From the NCBI GenBank assembly GCA_001797465.1, contig MGPQ01000010.1:1-64000 (forward strand): DNA of 64,000 bases, in the 5' to 3' direction. The number at the start of each line of letters is the position of its first letter. Position 1 is the first letter of the stretch. The notes under the pieces were generated by a model, which saw only the letters and a list, made by a program, of their open reading frames with translations, did not search any database and was not told the DNA's origin. Shown here piece after piece: positions 34,227 to 42,715 of this stretch. The translations under genes and the position numbers were made by a program. Origin of the DNA: Deltaproteobacteria bacterium GWB2_55_19. GTDB taxonomy: Bacteria > Desulfobacterota > GWC2-55-46.

Positions 34227-36038
34227 TCAGTCCCTGTTCTTCTGCTTCGGTCTCCTGCCTGCTTCCAGCACCTTTTTCCTGAGCCTTATGGACTGGGGCG
34301 TTACCTCGACGAGCTCGTCCTCTATTATGAACTCGAGCGCCTGTTCGAGGTTCATGATGTTAGGCGGGAATAGGAACATCGTGTCATCAGACCCGGAGGC
34401 GCGCATGTTCGTGAGCTTCTTTTCCTTTACGGCGTTCACATCCATGTCGTTTTCCCTGGAGTTCTCCCCGATTATCATCCCTTCATAAACAGGGGTGTTC
34501 TCCTTCACATGGAGAGTGCCCCTGGGCTGGAGGTGGAATAGGGCGTATACGTTGGTGGTGCCGGTCCTGTCGGCGACGAGCGCGCCTGCCTGGCGCCTCG
34601 ATATCGGCCCGCACCAGGGCTCGTACCCTTCGAAGAGGTGGTTAAGAAGGCCGGTGCCGCGGGTGTCGGTCAGGAACTGGGACCTGAAGCCTATGAGCCC
34701 CCTCGACGGTATGCGGAACTCGAGCCTGACCCTCCCGTGGCCGTTGTTCTGCATTTTCAGCATCTTGCCCTTCCTCATCCCGACCTGCTGGGTGACGACG
34801 CCTATGAAGTCCTCGGGGACGTCTATGACGAGGAGCTCGACCGGCTCATGGAGCTTGCCGTCTATGGTCTTCGTGATCGTCTCTGGCATGGATACCGAGA
34901 GCTCGTAGCCCTCTCTCCTCATCATCTCTATCAAAATGGCGAGCTGGAGCTCGCCCCTGCCCATGACCTTGAACTGGTCCGCCTTCTCAAAATCCACCTT
35001 TATGGAGACGTTGTAGAGGAGCTCCTTCTCAAGGCGCTCCCTTAAGTTCCTGGAGGTGACGAACTTGCCCTCTTTTCCGGCAAAGGGCGAGGTGTTTGGA
35101 GAAAACACCATCGATATCGTCGGCTCGTCTACCTTTATCCTCGGGAGCTCCTTCGGGTTCTCGGCGTCGGTTATGGTGTCCCCGATGCCTATGCCTTCGA
35201 GGCCGGCGAGCGCGACTATGTCGCCGGCAAAGGCCTCCTTGGAGTCTGCCCTCTCAAGGCCCTGGAATACGTACTGGGCCGTAACCTTGGTCTTGATGAC
35301 CTTGCCCTCGGCGTTGATGAAGGCGACAGTGTCGCCGTAGTGTATGGTGCCTGAGAATATCCTCCCGATAGCGAGCCTGCCGACGTAGTCGCTATAATCT
35401 ATGTTGGTGACGAGGATCTGCAATACCGCAGAGGGGTCTCCGACCGGAGTAGGTATGGTCTTTACGATGAGCTCGAAAAGGGGTTTTAGGTCCGGAGACT
35501 CGTTGCTGAGGTCAAGCGTGGCAGTCCCCTTCCTCGCGTTCGTGTAGACTATCGGGAAGTCGAGCTGGTCTTCGTGAGCGTCGAGGTCGATGAACAAGTC
35601 GTATATCTCGTTCAAGACCTCGCTTATCCTCGCGTCCGGCCTGTCTATCTTGTTGATGACGATAAGCGGCGTGAGCTTTAGCTCAAGGGCCTTACGGAGC
35701 ACGAACCTTGTCTGGGGCAGAGGGCCCTCGGAGGCGTCTACAAGGAGAAGCACCCCGTCGACCATCTTCAAGGTGCGCTCGACCTCTCCGCCGAAGTCCG
35801 CGTGGCCCGGGGTATCGACTATGTTAATTTTCACCCCCGCGAACTCGACCGCGGTATTCTTGGCCATAATGGTGATGCCGCGCTCCCTTTCGAGGTCTAT
35901 GTTGTCCATGACGCGGTCCACTACGCGCTCGTTGGTGCGGAAGATGCCCGCCTGCTTGAGCATCGCGTCGACGAGCGTCGTTTTTCCGTGGTCGACGTGG
36001 GCTATTATCGCGATATTCCTTATTTCCTTCGGGTTCAT
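34227..36038 (-). CDS. typA: Ribosome-associated GTPase TypA/BipA
   Basis: 603 residues, full length. GTPase motifs: [17 protein letters not shown] (G1), RERGITI (G2), [11 protein letters not shown] (G3), VINKID (G4). Then EF-G-like domains II, III and V and the BipA-specific C-terminal domain ([20 protein letters not shown]). It binds the 70S ribosome in stress and low-temperature growth and aids 50S assembly. AAGGAG precedes the ATG by about eight bases. Confidence 0.97.
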   Translation of the reverse strand: MNPKEIRNIAIIAHVDHGKTTLVDAMLKQAGIFRTNERVVDRVMDNIDLERERGITIMAKNTAVEFAGVKINIVDTPGHADFGGEVERTLKMVDGVLLLVDASEGPLPQTRFVLRKALELKLTPLIVINKIDRPDARISEVLNEIYDLFIDLDAHEDQLDFPIVYTNARKGTATLDLSNESPDLKPLFELIVKTIPTPVGDPSAVLQILVTNIDYSDYVGRLAIGRIFSGTIHYGDTVAFINAEGKVIKTKVTAQYVFQGLERADSKEAFAGDIVALAGLEGIGIGDTITDAENPKELPRIKVDEPTISMVFSPNTSPFAGKEGKFVTSRNLRERLEKELLYNVSIKVDFEKADQFKVMGRGELQLAILIEMMRREGYELSVSMPETITKTIDGKLHEPVELLVIDVPEDFIGVVTQQVGMRKGKMLKMQNNGHGRVRLEFRIPSRGLIGFRSQFLTDTRGTGLLNHLFEGYEPWCGPISRRQAGALVADRTGTTNVYALFHLQPRGTLHVKENTPVYEGMIIGENSRENDMDVNAVKEKKLTNMRASGSDDTMFLFPPNIMNLEQALEFIIEDELVEVTPQSIRLRKKVLEAGRRPKQKNRD

Positions 36039-36079
36039 ACTGAGCTCCTTGAGTTCTGTCCGTTTGAATGTAATCTACC

Positions 36080-36109
36080 ATTTTACAATACTATTCAGGA
36101 TATAGTAAA
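36080..36109 (-). promoter_or_regulatory. typA promoter
   Basis: Minus strand TTTACT (36104-36109), 18-base spacer, TAAAAT (36080-36085), giving a leader of about 35 bases that contains the AAGGAG. Confidence 0.6.
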
Positions 36110-36139
36110 GGTTTTTATGCGTTAGCCCGGCCTGATAAA

Positions 36140-36180
36140 CAAAAAGGCCTGCGGAGCGAACCCCGCGGGCCTTTTTTTTT
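36140..36180. terminator. Bidirectional terminator between cytochrome c' and typA
   Basis: GGCCTGCGG and CCGCGGGCC (one G-T mismatch) around an 8-base loop, flanked by A-run and T-run so that it works on either strand. On the minus strand it lies just after the cytochrome gene. Confidence 0.8.
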
Positions 36181-36202
36181 GAAAGAGATCCTTGTAACGG
36201 AC

Positions 36203-36664
36203 CTACTTCCTGAACTCCCCATGGCACCTGACGCACCCGTCGAGGAGCTTTTTCGTTAGTGAAGCCATCATTTTCACATCGTCCCTTTCGGCGGCCCTGG
36301 CGAGCGCCTCAAGCTCACCGTGGAACTCTTTGTCAAACTTCTCGAACTCCCTCATCTTATGGGGGTTCCTGGGGAGTTTTACTTCCCCTGCGTGGAGCGC
36401 GTGCCGGGTCTTCTCCATCGAGCCGTGCAACGTCTCGATCGCCGAGAGCACCTTCTGGCCGTCGTTGACCGCGACACCCGAGACGATATCCCTGAAGGCC
36501 GCGTCCAGCGCCCTCATCTCGCCTATAAGCGCATTCGCCGAGATAGCCGCCACCTTTTCATTGCGCTTATGGCCGCCGTGATCAGGCTCAGCAGAGTAAG
36601 CCCTTGATGTCGAGAGGCATAATGCGACTATAATGAGTACGGCGAATTTTAAAAGGTTTTTCAT
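36203..36664 (-). CDS. Class II cytochrome c (cytochrome c'-like), secreted
   Basis: 153 residues. Signal peptide MKNLLKFAVLIIVALCLSTSRAYSA, then a four-helix-type sequence and a single heme motif C144-V-R-C147-H148 six residues from the C-terminus. The C-terminal CxxCH is the mark of class II c-type cytochromes, which are periplasmic and often bind NO or CO or carry electrons. GGAGG-rich Shine-Dalgarno before the ATG. No operon partner. Confidence 0.85.
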   Translation of the reverse strand: MKNLLKFAVLIIVALCLSTSRAYSAEPDHGGHKRNEKVAAISANALIGEMRALDAAFRDIVSGVAVNDGQKVLSAIETLHGSMEKTRHALHAGEVKLPRNPHKMREFEKFDKEFHGELEALARAAERDDVKMMASLTKKLLDGCVRCHGEFRK

Positions 36665-36854
36665 CTCCCCCCCTCCTCCAGCACTTGCAATTTCTCAAGC
36701 CCATCATATACCGGTCATTATACGCACAATCGGAATCGTTAAGCGCGTTATGGCTATGCCAAAGGCAACGAAGCGCTCCCCGCAGGTGAGGCGCAAAGGA
36801 AGATACGAGCGGGGCCTTTCGGCGCGTTGAGATTGAAAAGATATTACGGACGGT

Positions 36855-37064
36855 TCAACGGGCGGGCCCTGTCTCACAACAGCCCCGGACGCCGAACGCC
36901 TTGAGTATTTCCATCATCAGGCACCAGTTCGTGAAAAAGGACTGGATGAGGTTCAATCCGACGAACCCTGTAAAGAGGAGCCAGTACTCCGAGTGGTACC
37001 TTGATAAGATGAGAGAGGCGATTATGAATACGCCCGCGATGAGCCTTAATGTTTTTTCAAGCAT
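36855..37064 (-). CDS. Small two-helix membrane protein, DUF2892/YgaP-like
   Basis: 69 residues with AGGAGG ahead of the ATG. It matches the inner-membrane domain found at the end of YgaP rhodaneses: MLEKTLRLIAGVFIIASLIL, a second helix YWLLFTGFVGLNLIQSFFTNWCLM, and a CC pair near the C-terminus. Members of the family often accompany sulfurtransferases and ArsR regulators. It follows the ArsR gene by 13 bases on the same strand. Confidence 0.85.
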   Translation of the reverse strand: MLEKTLRLIAGVFIIASLILSRYHSEYWLLFTGFVGLNLIQSFFTNWCLMMEILKAFGVRGCCETGPAR

Positions 37065-37077
37065 TACGTCCTCCTGC

Positions 37078-37401
37078 CTACTTTTTGATGCGCCTGGCGA
37101 GTTTCTCGCCCTCCGCGAGCTGTTCCATGAGAACGGCCTTCATGAGCGCGCACGCCTCGGTGATCTTCGGGTTGTTGATGCGGTAGTAGATGTTGACGCC
37201 GTCCCTGCGGGTGGCTACGACCTTCCGTTGCCTTAAGACCGCGAGGTGCTGGGAGACGTTCGCCTTGGTGATGCCGAGCCTGTCAACGAGGTCGCCGACC
37301 GAGAGCTCGCCTTCTTTAAGCGCGGCGATGATCTCGAGCCTCTTGGGGTTCGCAAGCGTCTTGCATACCTCGGCTTGGAGTTCGAATATCTCCCTTTTCA
37401 T
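37078..37401 (-). CDS. ArsR-family transcriptional regulator
   Basis: 107 residues: LANPKRLEIIAALKEGELSVGDLVDRLG, ITKANVSQHLAVLRQRKVVATRRDGVNIYYRI. Like the ArsR at 5.8 kb it lacks the ELCVC metal box but has one Cys before LANP (C13) and one in the last helix (C84, TEACALM), at aligned positions. With a YgaP-type membrane protein downstream, a persulfide or thiol signal is plausible (inference). The promoter boxes sit directly before the ATG. Confidence 0.9.
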   Translation of the reverse strand: MKREIFELQAEVCKTLANPKRLEIIAALKEGELSVGDLVDRLGITKANVSQHLAVLRQRKVVATRRDGVNIYYRINNPKITEACALMKAVLMEQLAEGEKLARRIKK

Positions 37402-37407
37402 ATTTGC

Positions 37408-37436
37408 ATTATTGCGAAATATTGAAACAATGTCAA
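37408..37436 (-). promoter_or_regulatory. Promoter of the second arsR, leaderless arrangement
   Basis: Minus strand TTGACA (37431-37436), 17-base spacer, AATAAT (37408-37413), then only six bases to the ATG. No Shine-Dalgarno. CATTATT and AACAATG form an imperfect inverted repeat across the spacer, a possible ArsR operator. Confidence 0.7.
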
Positions 37437-37540
37437 TGGGAAAGTTGGTGGTTAACGGCGGTTTGATAAGGTTTGGGGCGGGGCGAACCCTCTCCCCATG
37501 ACAGGAGAGGGCATGGGAGAGGAGGGGCTTTTTTGATTTA

Positions 37541-37578
37541 AAACGACAGGCGGGACTCGTTAGTCCCGCCTGTCGTTT
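37541..37578 (-). terminator. Terminator after the exonuclease gene
   Basis: A perfect 17-base stem (AAACGACAGGCGGGACT and complement) with a 4-base loop, 32 bases past the stop. On the minus strand TTTTAAATC follows. Confidence 0.8.
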
Positions 37579-37609
37579 AATAGTGCCTGAAGAGGTTCGC
37601 TAAAAATTC

Positions 37610-38461
37610 CTACACGGCCCCGTGCGCCGAGAACCGCGCCTGGACAGAGAGTATCCGCTCGACCGTCTCAGCGTCGGCCTTGTACGGCTCGACCGGCCGC
37701 TCGGGGGCGGTAATCAGATGGGTTCCGGCGAAAGGGGTCGACTCTATCTTCATGTTGTAGGCCTTGACGAAGAGCGGCTCGAGGTTCACGACGTCCTTCG
37801 CATTGTAGGCAAGGAGCGTCTCCAGGGCCTTGCGGTCCTTGTTCCTTCTGAAGTCCCTCCAGAGGAGGACCGCCGAGTACCCGTCCACGCCCTTAAGGCC
37901 GCCCCTGTCGATGCCGAGGGCCAGCTCGGACCCCTTAAGGCCGCCCCTGAACCCAAGATCCCGCAGGATAAACCGGAGATCAATATGGGGGATGTGCGCG
38001 AGGCTTATCCCCATGTGCGTCTCTATGAAGGGGATGTCGAAGCACCTGCCGTTATACGTTACGATGAGCCCGAACGCCTCGATATCCCGCTTGAAGTCGG
38101 CAAGGTTCTCTCCGCGAACGTATGAGCGCACGCCGGACCCGTCATAGAGTGAAATGGCTGTTATGTAGCCGCGCTCTCCGACAAACCCGTTAGTCTCGAT
38201 GTCTATGTAGGCGGCGTTGCCCCTGAAGTCCGGGAAGAGCCGCCAGTGCTCCCTCGGCGCGAGGCGGTCGATGAACCATGAAAGGTCCCTCGCCTCAAAA
38301 CGCTCTAAGGAGGCTGTGACGTTCTCTCTTATGTGGCTCCTGGATAAGCAAGGCTCTTTTGCGTCGAGGCACGCCTCCCAGGAGAGTATCCCCTTTTCCC
38401 AGAACCTGCGCTCGGATTTAGGCCCCACGCCGGGGATGTGGCAAAATGTGTTCTTAAGCAC
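37610..38461 (-). CDS. Predicted 3'-5' exonuclease, RNase H-like (YprB/RNase_H_2 type)
   Basis: 283 residues from a GTG. N-terminal helix-hairpin-like FCHIPGVGPKSERRFWEKGI. DEDD-type catalytic residues are in AYIDIETNG (DxE), IVTYNGRCFDIPFIE (Asp) and YNAKDVVNLEPL (Asp). This matches the family of uncharacterised exonucleases related to YprB. It probably acts on RNA or DNA 3' ends; the substrate is unknown. Stands alone. Confidence 0.8.
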   Translation of the reverse strand: MLKNTFCHIPGVGPKSERRFWEKGILSWEACLDAKEPCLSRSHIRENVTASLERFEARDLSWFIDRLAPREHWRLFPDFRGNAAYIDIETNGFVGERGYITAISLYDGSGVRSYVRGENLADFKRDIEAFGLIVTYNGRCFDIPFIETHMGISLAHIPHIDLRFILRDLGFRGGLKGSELALGIDRGGLKGVDGYSAVLLWRDFRRNKDRKALETLLAYNAKDVVNLEPLFVKAYNMKIESTPFAGTHLITAPERPVEPYKADAETVERILSVQARFSAHGAV

Positions 38462-38572
38462 TCTAAGACCCGCCCTTCCATATTCCGTGTTCTGGACATT
38501 CTATCATAAAAAACCGGATAAACATACGATATAGTATATTGGCGGGGGAATCCAAAAAACGGGGGTCAGTCC

Positions 38573-39451
38573 ATGTTGCTTATAGCGCACGGGGGCGCCG
38601 GATCAAAGAGGCCCTCAATAACGGCCCTTAAGAAAATAAGGGAAGCGATAAAGTACGGGTACTCGATACTGGCAGGCAGGGGGAGCGCCCTTACAGCCGT
38701 CATCGAGACGATCGCCGTACTCGAAGACTCGGGCCTTTTCAACGCCGGCATAGGGGCCAACCTGCAGTTAGACGGCGTCCGGAGGGTCGACGCCGCGGTA
38801 ATGGAAGGGGGCCGGTGCGAAGCGGGCTCGGTAATAGGGCTCGAGGGCTACAAAAACCCCATAAGGGCCGCCGGCGTCGTGATGGAATCCCACCACAAGA
38901 TACTGACGAACATCGGGGCAAGGGTGCTCTCTTCGGCGTACGGTCTCGATCTAATGCCCGAGCTCGACGACAAGTCGATCAAGAGGCTTAAAAGGCTCAA
39001 GGCCGGCGAGCACGAGCTTGTCGAAATATTCAAGAAACACTTCTCTACCGTCGGGGCTCTCGCCTTGGACAGGGATGGGGACCTCGCCGCGGGCTCGTCT
39101 ACCGGGGGAGTGGCGCTCATGCTCCCCGGGAGGGTCGGGGACACGCCAATCATCGGCGCGGGCATCTACGCGGACAACGCCTCCGGAGCCGTCGCCTGCA
39201 CCGGGAGGGGGGAGGACATCATAAGGGTGTGCCTCGCCAAGGAAGTCGCGATGAGGATGCGCGAGTCCGCCCCGGCCGCATCCGCGCGCGCGTCTTTAAG
39301 GAAGATACTCTCCATAGGCGGAGAGGCGGGGCTCATAGCAATAAAGAGGACCGGCGCATTTGCCATCATGCACACGACTGCGTACATGGCCTGCGGCTAC
39401 GCTAACAAAAAAGAGGTCGTCGTGAAAGACGGGTTCACAAAAGTGAACTGA
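38573..39451 (+). CDS. Isoaspartyl peptidase/L-asparaginase (Ntn-hydrolase, T2 family)
   Basis: 292 residues with GGGGGT ahead of the ATG. Family stretches: LIAHGGAG at the start, NAGIGANLQLDG, and after the cleavage region STGGVALMLPGRVGDTPIIGAGIYADN and SGAVACTGRGED. The proenzyme normally cleaves itself at Gly|Thr in HGTVGAVALD. Here the segment reads FSTVGALALD, so the Thr nucleophile is kept but the residue before it is Ser. It would hydrolyse isoaspartyl dipeptides or asparagine. Confidence 0.88.
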   Translation: MLLIAHGGAGSKRPSITALKKIREAIKYGYSILAGRGSALTAVIETIAVLEDSGLFNAGIGANLQLDGVRRVDAAVMEGGRCEAGSVIGLEGYKNPIRAAGVVMESHHKILTNIGARVLSSAYGLDLMPELDDKSIKRLKRLKAGEHELVEIFKKHFSTVGALALDRDGDLAAGSSTGGVALMLPGRVGDTPIIGAGIYADNASGAVACTGRGEDIIRVCLAKEVAMRMRESAPAASARASLRKILSIGGEAGLIAIKRTGAFAIMHTTAYMACGYANKKEVVVKDGFTKVN

Positions 39452-39505
39452 GGGAAAACTCTCTGTTGGAGGGCTTATCTCAAGACAATGGCCTGGACAC
39501 CCGCC

Positions 39506-39847
39506 TCACCTCTCCACGAGCATGAACAGTAGCTCGGTTATTTTTGACACCTTTTCTATCGAATGCGCTTCGCCTGGCTCGACTACGAGGCACGAGCCCT
39601 TCCTCAGCAGGACCTCTTCCCCTTTGACCCTGAATACGCACTCGCCCTTTACGCAGTAGAAGACCTCGAAGGCGTCGTCGTGCGAGTGCGTAAAAGCCGT
39701 GTCCCCCGGCCTGAATACCGCCTGGCTCAAATGCCTGACGCACGATACCGGCTCGTCCAGAAGCACCCGCTTAACAAGCGCCGGGTTGTGCCTTATGGGC
39801 AGAACTTTTGAGGTCTTAAGGTCTGAGCGCCTCATTGATTTACTCAA
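39506..39847 (-). CDS. Small cupin-domain protein
   Basis: 113 residues (ATG 39847, or 39835 at the second Met). A single cupin barrel: motif 1 HSHDDAFEVFYCVKGECVF with two His and a Glu as metal ligands, motif 2 LVVEPGEAHSIEKVS with a third His. Such stand-alone cupins bind a metal and a small ligand; no substrate can be assigned. It overlaps the end of the RCC1 lipoprotein gene by eight bases, so the two may be co-expressed. Confidence 0.85.
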   Translation of the reverse strand: MSKSMRRSDLKTSKVLPIRHNPALVKRVLLDEPVSCVRHLSQAVFRPGDTAFTHSHDDAFEVFYCVKGECVFRVKGEEVLLRKGSCLVVEPGEAHSIEKVSKITELLFMLVER

Positions 39848-41060
39848 CGCTCACGGGAGTAAGCGAGTCTATCCCGGACCCGTCGCCGAGCTGGCCGTAT
39901 GAGTTCTCCCCCCAACACTTCACGCTCGCATCATTTATGCGCGCGCACGAGTGAAAGAGCCCTGCGTCCACGGACGTCGCGTTTGTAACGCCTGAGGCCG
40001 ATACAGGCACTATCGTCGAGGTCGAGGAGGCGCCGATGCCCGGCGGGTCAAAGCCTATGGTCGTACCGTTGCCGAGCTGGCCGAAGGCGTTCTCGCCCCA
40101 GCAACGGACCCTCCCATCCGCGACTATCGCGCAGGTATGGTCGCCGCCCGCGGCGACCGAAGCCGCGGTCGTTATCGAGGACGAGGCGGCTGTTACCGGG
40201 ACCGTTGAGACCGTGATCTCAACGAGCGGGCTGAGCGATATGAGCGTCCAGGAGACTCCGAGCTGTCCTCCAGAGTTGTCCCCCCAGCACTCGACCGCGC
40301 CGTTTGAGACGACGGCGCAGGTGTGGTTCGCCCCGGCTGAGACCTGAGTGGCGCCCGTGAGGCCCTGGACCGCGACAGGCACGCTGGAGTTGATTATCGC
40401 CCCGTTCCCGAGCTGGCCAAAGGCGTTCCCGCCCCAGCAACGGGCCGTGCCGTCGCTTAAAAGCGCGCAGGTGTGGTTGCCCCCGGCCGAGACCGACGCC
40501 GCGTTCGTAATCGACGAGACCTGGACAGGGGTCGAGGAGTTCGCCGTCGTACCGTTCCCGAGCTGGCTGGATGAGTTTGACCCCCAGCACATGACCGCCC
40601 CGCTCTGCAACGCCACGCAGGTATGGTCGCCACCGGCCGATACGGATACCGCGCTCGTTATGCCTATGGGCGCAACCGGTCCCGTAGAACTTGAGTTCGA
40701 CGCGTTCCCGAGCTGTCCGCTTGAGTTATCCCCCCAGCAACGGAGCGTCCCGTCTGAAAGGCGCGCGCAGGTGTGCGCGCCGCCGCCCGTCATCTCGACG
40801 ACGCTTGAGAGCCCCGCCACCTCCACCGGCACGAGAGATTGCAACGGGGTGGTGTTCCCGAGCTGTCCGATGTTGTTCCTGCCCCAGCATTCGGCAAGGC
40901 CGTCAGAAAGGGGCGCGCAGGAATGCGCGTCGCCGAGGGCTACGGAAACAGCTCTCGTCGATGTGCCGGTCACGATGTCCGTTTTTTCTATGTCGGCGCA
41001 GGCGGTAAACAGGGCCACTGCCGCCAACGCTATGATTATCCACGCGAAAACAGTCCTCAT
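39840..41060 (-). CDS. RCC1-type seven-repeat beta-propeller lipoprotein
   Basis: 406 residues. The N-terminal signal VFAWIIIALAAVALFTAC ends in a lipobox-like FTAC, so it is probably a lipoprotein. Seven repeats follow, each with H-[ST]-C-A then about 10 residues then C-W-G, then N-x-x-G-Q-L-G. Seven units make a complete RCC1 propeller. Each repeat has the same two cysteines, so each blade could carry a disulfide, fitting an exported protein. The function is probably binding, with unknown partner. GGAGG precedes the ATG. Confidence 0.9.
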   Translation of the reverse strand: MRTVFAWIIIALAAVALFTACADIEKTDIVTGTSTRAVSVALGDAHSCAPLSDGLAECWGRNNIGQLGNTTPLQSLVPVEVAGLSSVVEMTGGGAHTCARLSDGTLRCWGDNSSGQLGNASNSSSTGPVAPIGITSAVSVSAGGDHTCVALQSGAVMCWGSNSSSQLGNGTTANSSTPVQVSSITNAASVSAGGNHTCALLSDGTARCWGGNAFGQLGNGAIINSSVPVAVQGLTGATQVSAGANHTCAVVSNGAVECWGDNSGGQLGVSWTLISLSPLVEITVSTVPVTAASSSITTAASVAAGGDHTCAIVADGRVRCWGENAFGQLGNGTTIGFDPPGIGASSTSTIVPVSASGVTNATSVDAGLFHSCARINDASVKCWGENSYGQLGDGSGIDSLTPVSVE

Positions 41061-41089
41061 GCGCGCCTCCGGAAGCGTAAATATTGTAA

Positions 41090-41118
41090 AGTATCACTCT
41101 AAAAAAAGAGATTGTCAA
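41090..41118 (-). promoter_or_regulatory. Promoter of the RCC1 lipoprotein gene
   Basis: Minus strand TTGACA (41113-41118), 17-base spacer, GATACT (41090-41095); leader of about 25 bases with GGAGG. Confidence 0.6.
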
Positions 41119-41183
41119 TAGACCCCGCTCCGATGCGGCCGCCTGATAAATGGCAGATAAGGCCGAGAGAGGGCCGGTTCCAT

Positions 41184-41213
41184 TTGACATTTGGAGAGTG
41201 CTTCTGTTATCTT
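41184..41213 (+). promoter_or_regulatory. Promoter of the diguanylate cyclase gene
   Basis: TTGACA (41184-41189), 18-base spacer, TATCTT (41208-41213). The start would be near 41220, leaving a leader with TAGGAG before ATG 41248. It diverges from the RCC1 promoter. Confidence 0.5.
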
Positions 41214-41247
41214 TGTAAGATTGAACCCTTAGGAGCGCCATCAAGGG

Positions 41248-42648
41248 ATGAGCAAGGGCAGGATTCTCGTAGTAGACGACGACGCATTCTTCAGGGTCCT
41301 CTGTGCCGACATACTCACGAGCGGGGGATTTTTCGTCAAGACCGCGACCACCGGGGTCGAGGCGGTGAATATCGTCGAGACCGAGCCTGTGGATATCGTC
41401 ATAACAGACCTCGTCATGCCGGACATCGACGGCATGGAGGTCCTGGAGCGCACCAAACAGCACAACACCCTCATAGACGTGATAGTCGTCACCGGCCACG
41501 GCTCCATAGAGACGGCCATCGCCGCCCTGAAGACCGGGGCCTTCGACTACATCAGAAAACCCCTCAACGAAGACGAACTCCTCCACACCGTAAACAGCTG
41601 CATGGAGAAGAAAAAACTCCTTGAAGAGAACCAGGAGATGAGACAATCGCTCAAACTCTTCGAGGTATCGAGGGCCGTCACCGCCACGCTCGACATAAGC
41701 AAGCTCTACAACGTAACGCTCGACGCGCTCCTTCAAATCGTCCCCGGCGAAGCGGGGATCATCTTCTTCTACGAGGAAGAGATGAAAAAACTCGAGATAA
41801 AGGCGATTCGCCACCTCGGGCTCAACTCGGGCGAGCGCGTCGTCGAGGCCTTCAAACACAGGTACGAAAAGGAGCTCAAAGACCTCTCCAACATAAGCGT
41901 CATCTCGAAGGCGGAGCTTAATAACGACGAAGAGGCGCTCTCCGACTTCGACTCCTTCCTTATCGCTCCGCTTGTGAAGGGCCAGTCCAACATGGGCTTC
42001 ATCCTCATACTCGGCAAGGGGGGGAAAGAGGTATACTCGCTCCGCGAGATAAAGAACGCGACATTCATAGTGGAGCACTCCGCCGGCGCCTTCGAGAACG
42101 CGCAAAAGTACGCCGAGGCCAAGGAGATGGCCTTCATCGATTCCCTCACCAACCTGTACAACGCGAAGTACCTCGACAACGCGCTGGACAAGGAGCTCAA
42201 ACGCGCGGACAGGCTCATGATGCCTGTAACCGTCCTCTTCCTCGACCTCGACAACTTCAAGCGCATAAACGACCAGAACGACCACCTCGTCGGAAGCAGG
42301 GTCCTCGTCGAGGTGGGGAAAATCCTCTTGAAATGCGTCCGCGAGGTCGATACCGTCATCCGGTACGGAGGAGACGAATACGTGGTAATACTCGTCGACG
42401 CCGACTACAACGTCGCCATGCGCGTCGCCGAAAGGATAAGGCTCACAATAGAGAAACACGGATTCATCGAGGAAGAAGGCCTTAACCTACATATAACCGC
42501 GTCCATCGGCATAGCCACCTACCCCATCCATACAAAAGACAAAAAAGAACTCTTGAAGATCGCGGACAAGGCCATGTACCGCGCAAAAGACCTCTCAAGG
42601 AATGTCGTCTACCTCGCCCCGGTCCCGGGCGCGCCTGCCAAAAAGTAG
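41248..42648 (+). CDS. Response regulator diguanylate cyclase (REC-GAF-GGDEF)
   Basis: 466 residues. Receiver (1-120): ILVVDDDAFFRV, IVITDLVMPDIDG, YIRKPLN. A helical linker leads to a GAF-like domain (about 140-285: LYNVTLDALLQIVPGEAGIIFFYEE). GGDEF domain (about 300-460): DSLTNLYNAKYLDNAL, LDLDNFKRIND, catalytic GGDEY, and the inhibitory I-site R-E-V-D exactly five residues before it. It should make c-di-GMP on phosphorylation with product feedback. It is the only GGDEF in the window and a candidate remote WspR-like output for the 6-17 kb system. Confidence 0.94.
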   Translation: MSKGRILVVDDDAFFRVLCADILTSGGFFVKTATTGVEAVNIVETEPVDIVITDLVMPDIDGMEVLERTKQHNTLIDVIVVTGHGSIETAIAALKTGAFDYIRKPLNEDELLHTVNSCMEKKKLLEENQEMRQSLKLFEVSRAVTATLDISKLYNVTLDALLQIVPGEAGIIFFYEEEMKKLEIKAIRHLGLNSGERVVEAFKHRYEKELKDLSNISVISKAELNNDEEALSDFDSFLIAPLVKGQSNMGFILILGKGGKEVYSLREIKNATFIVEHSAGAFENAQKYAEAKEMAFIDSLTNLYNAKYLDNALDKELKRADRLMMPVTVLFLDLDNFKRINDQNDHLVGSRVLVEVGKILLKCVREVDTVIRYGGDEYVVILVDADYNVAMRVAERIRLTIEKHGFIEEEGLNLHITASIGIATYPIHTKDKKELLKIADKAMYRAKDLSRNVVYLAPVPGAPAKK

Positions 42649-42665
42649 CAGGATTGAAAGTACCC

Positions 42666-42686
42666 TGAGAGAAACTTTTTATAAAT
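42666..42686. repeat. Half copy of the GAGAGAAAC palindrome
   Basis: A stretch CTGAGAGAAACTTTTTATAA matches the left half of the 32-bp palindrome at 59396-59427. It lies just after the diguanylate cyclase stop, between convergent genes. Confidence 0.7.
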
Positions 42687-42715
42687 GGGGGGGACTTTCA
42701 GTACTGCCGCTCCGG

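Noticed and set aside
36633..36830. 65-residue plus-strand frame before DUF2892
   Set aside because: It begins inside the antisense of the cytochrome signal peptide, is proline- and arginine-rich by chance, and has no start signal.
40348..41121. 257-residue plus-strand frame opposite the RCC1 gene
   Set aside because: It is the reverse reading of the RCC1 repeats, with no start signals; repeats keep both frames open.
41248..42648. WspR as direct partner of the 6-17 kb operon
   Set aside because: It is 24 kb away with a GAF domain between REC and GGDEF, unlike WspR; kept only as a possibility in the finding, not as an annotation.
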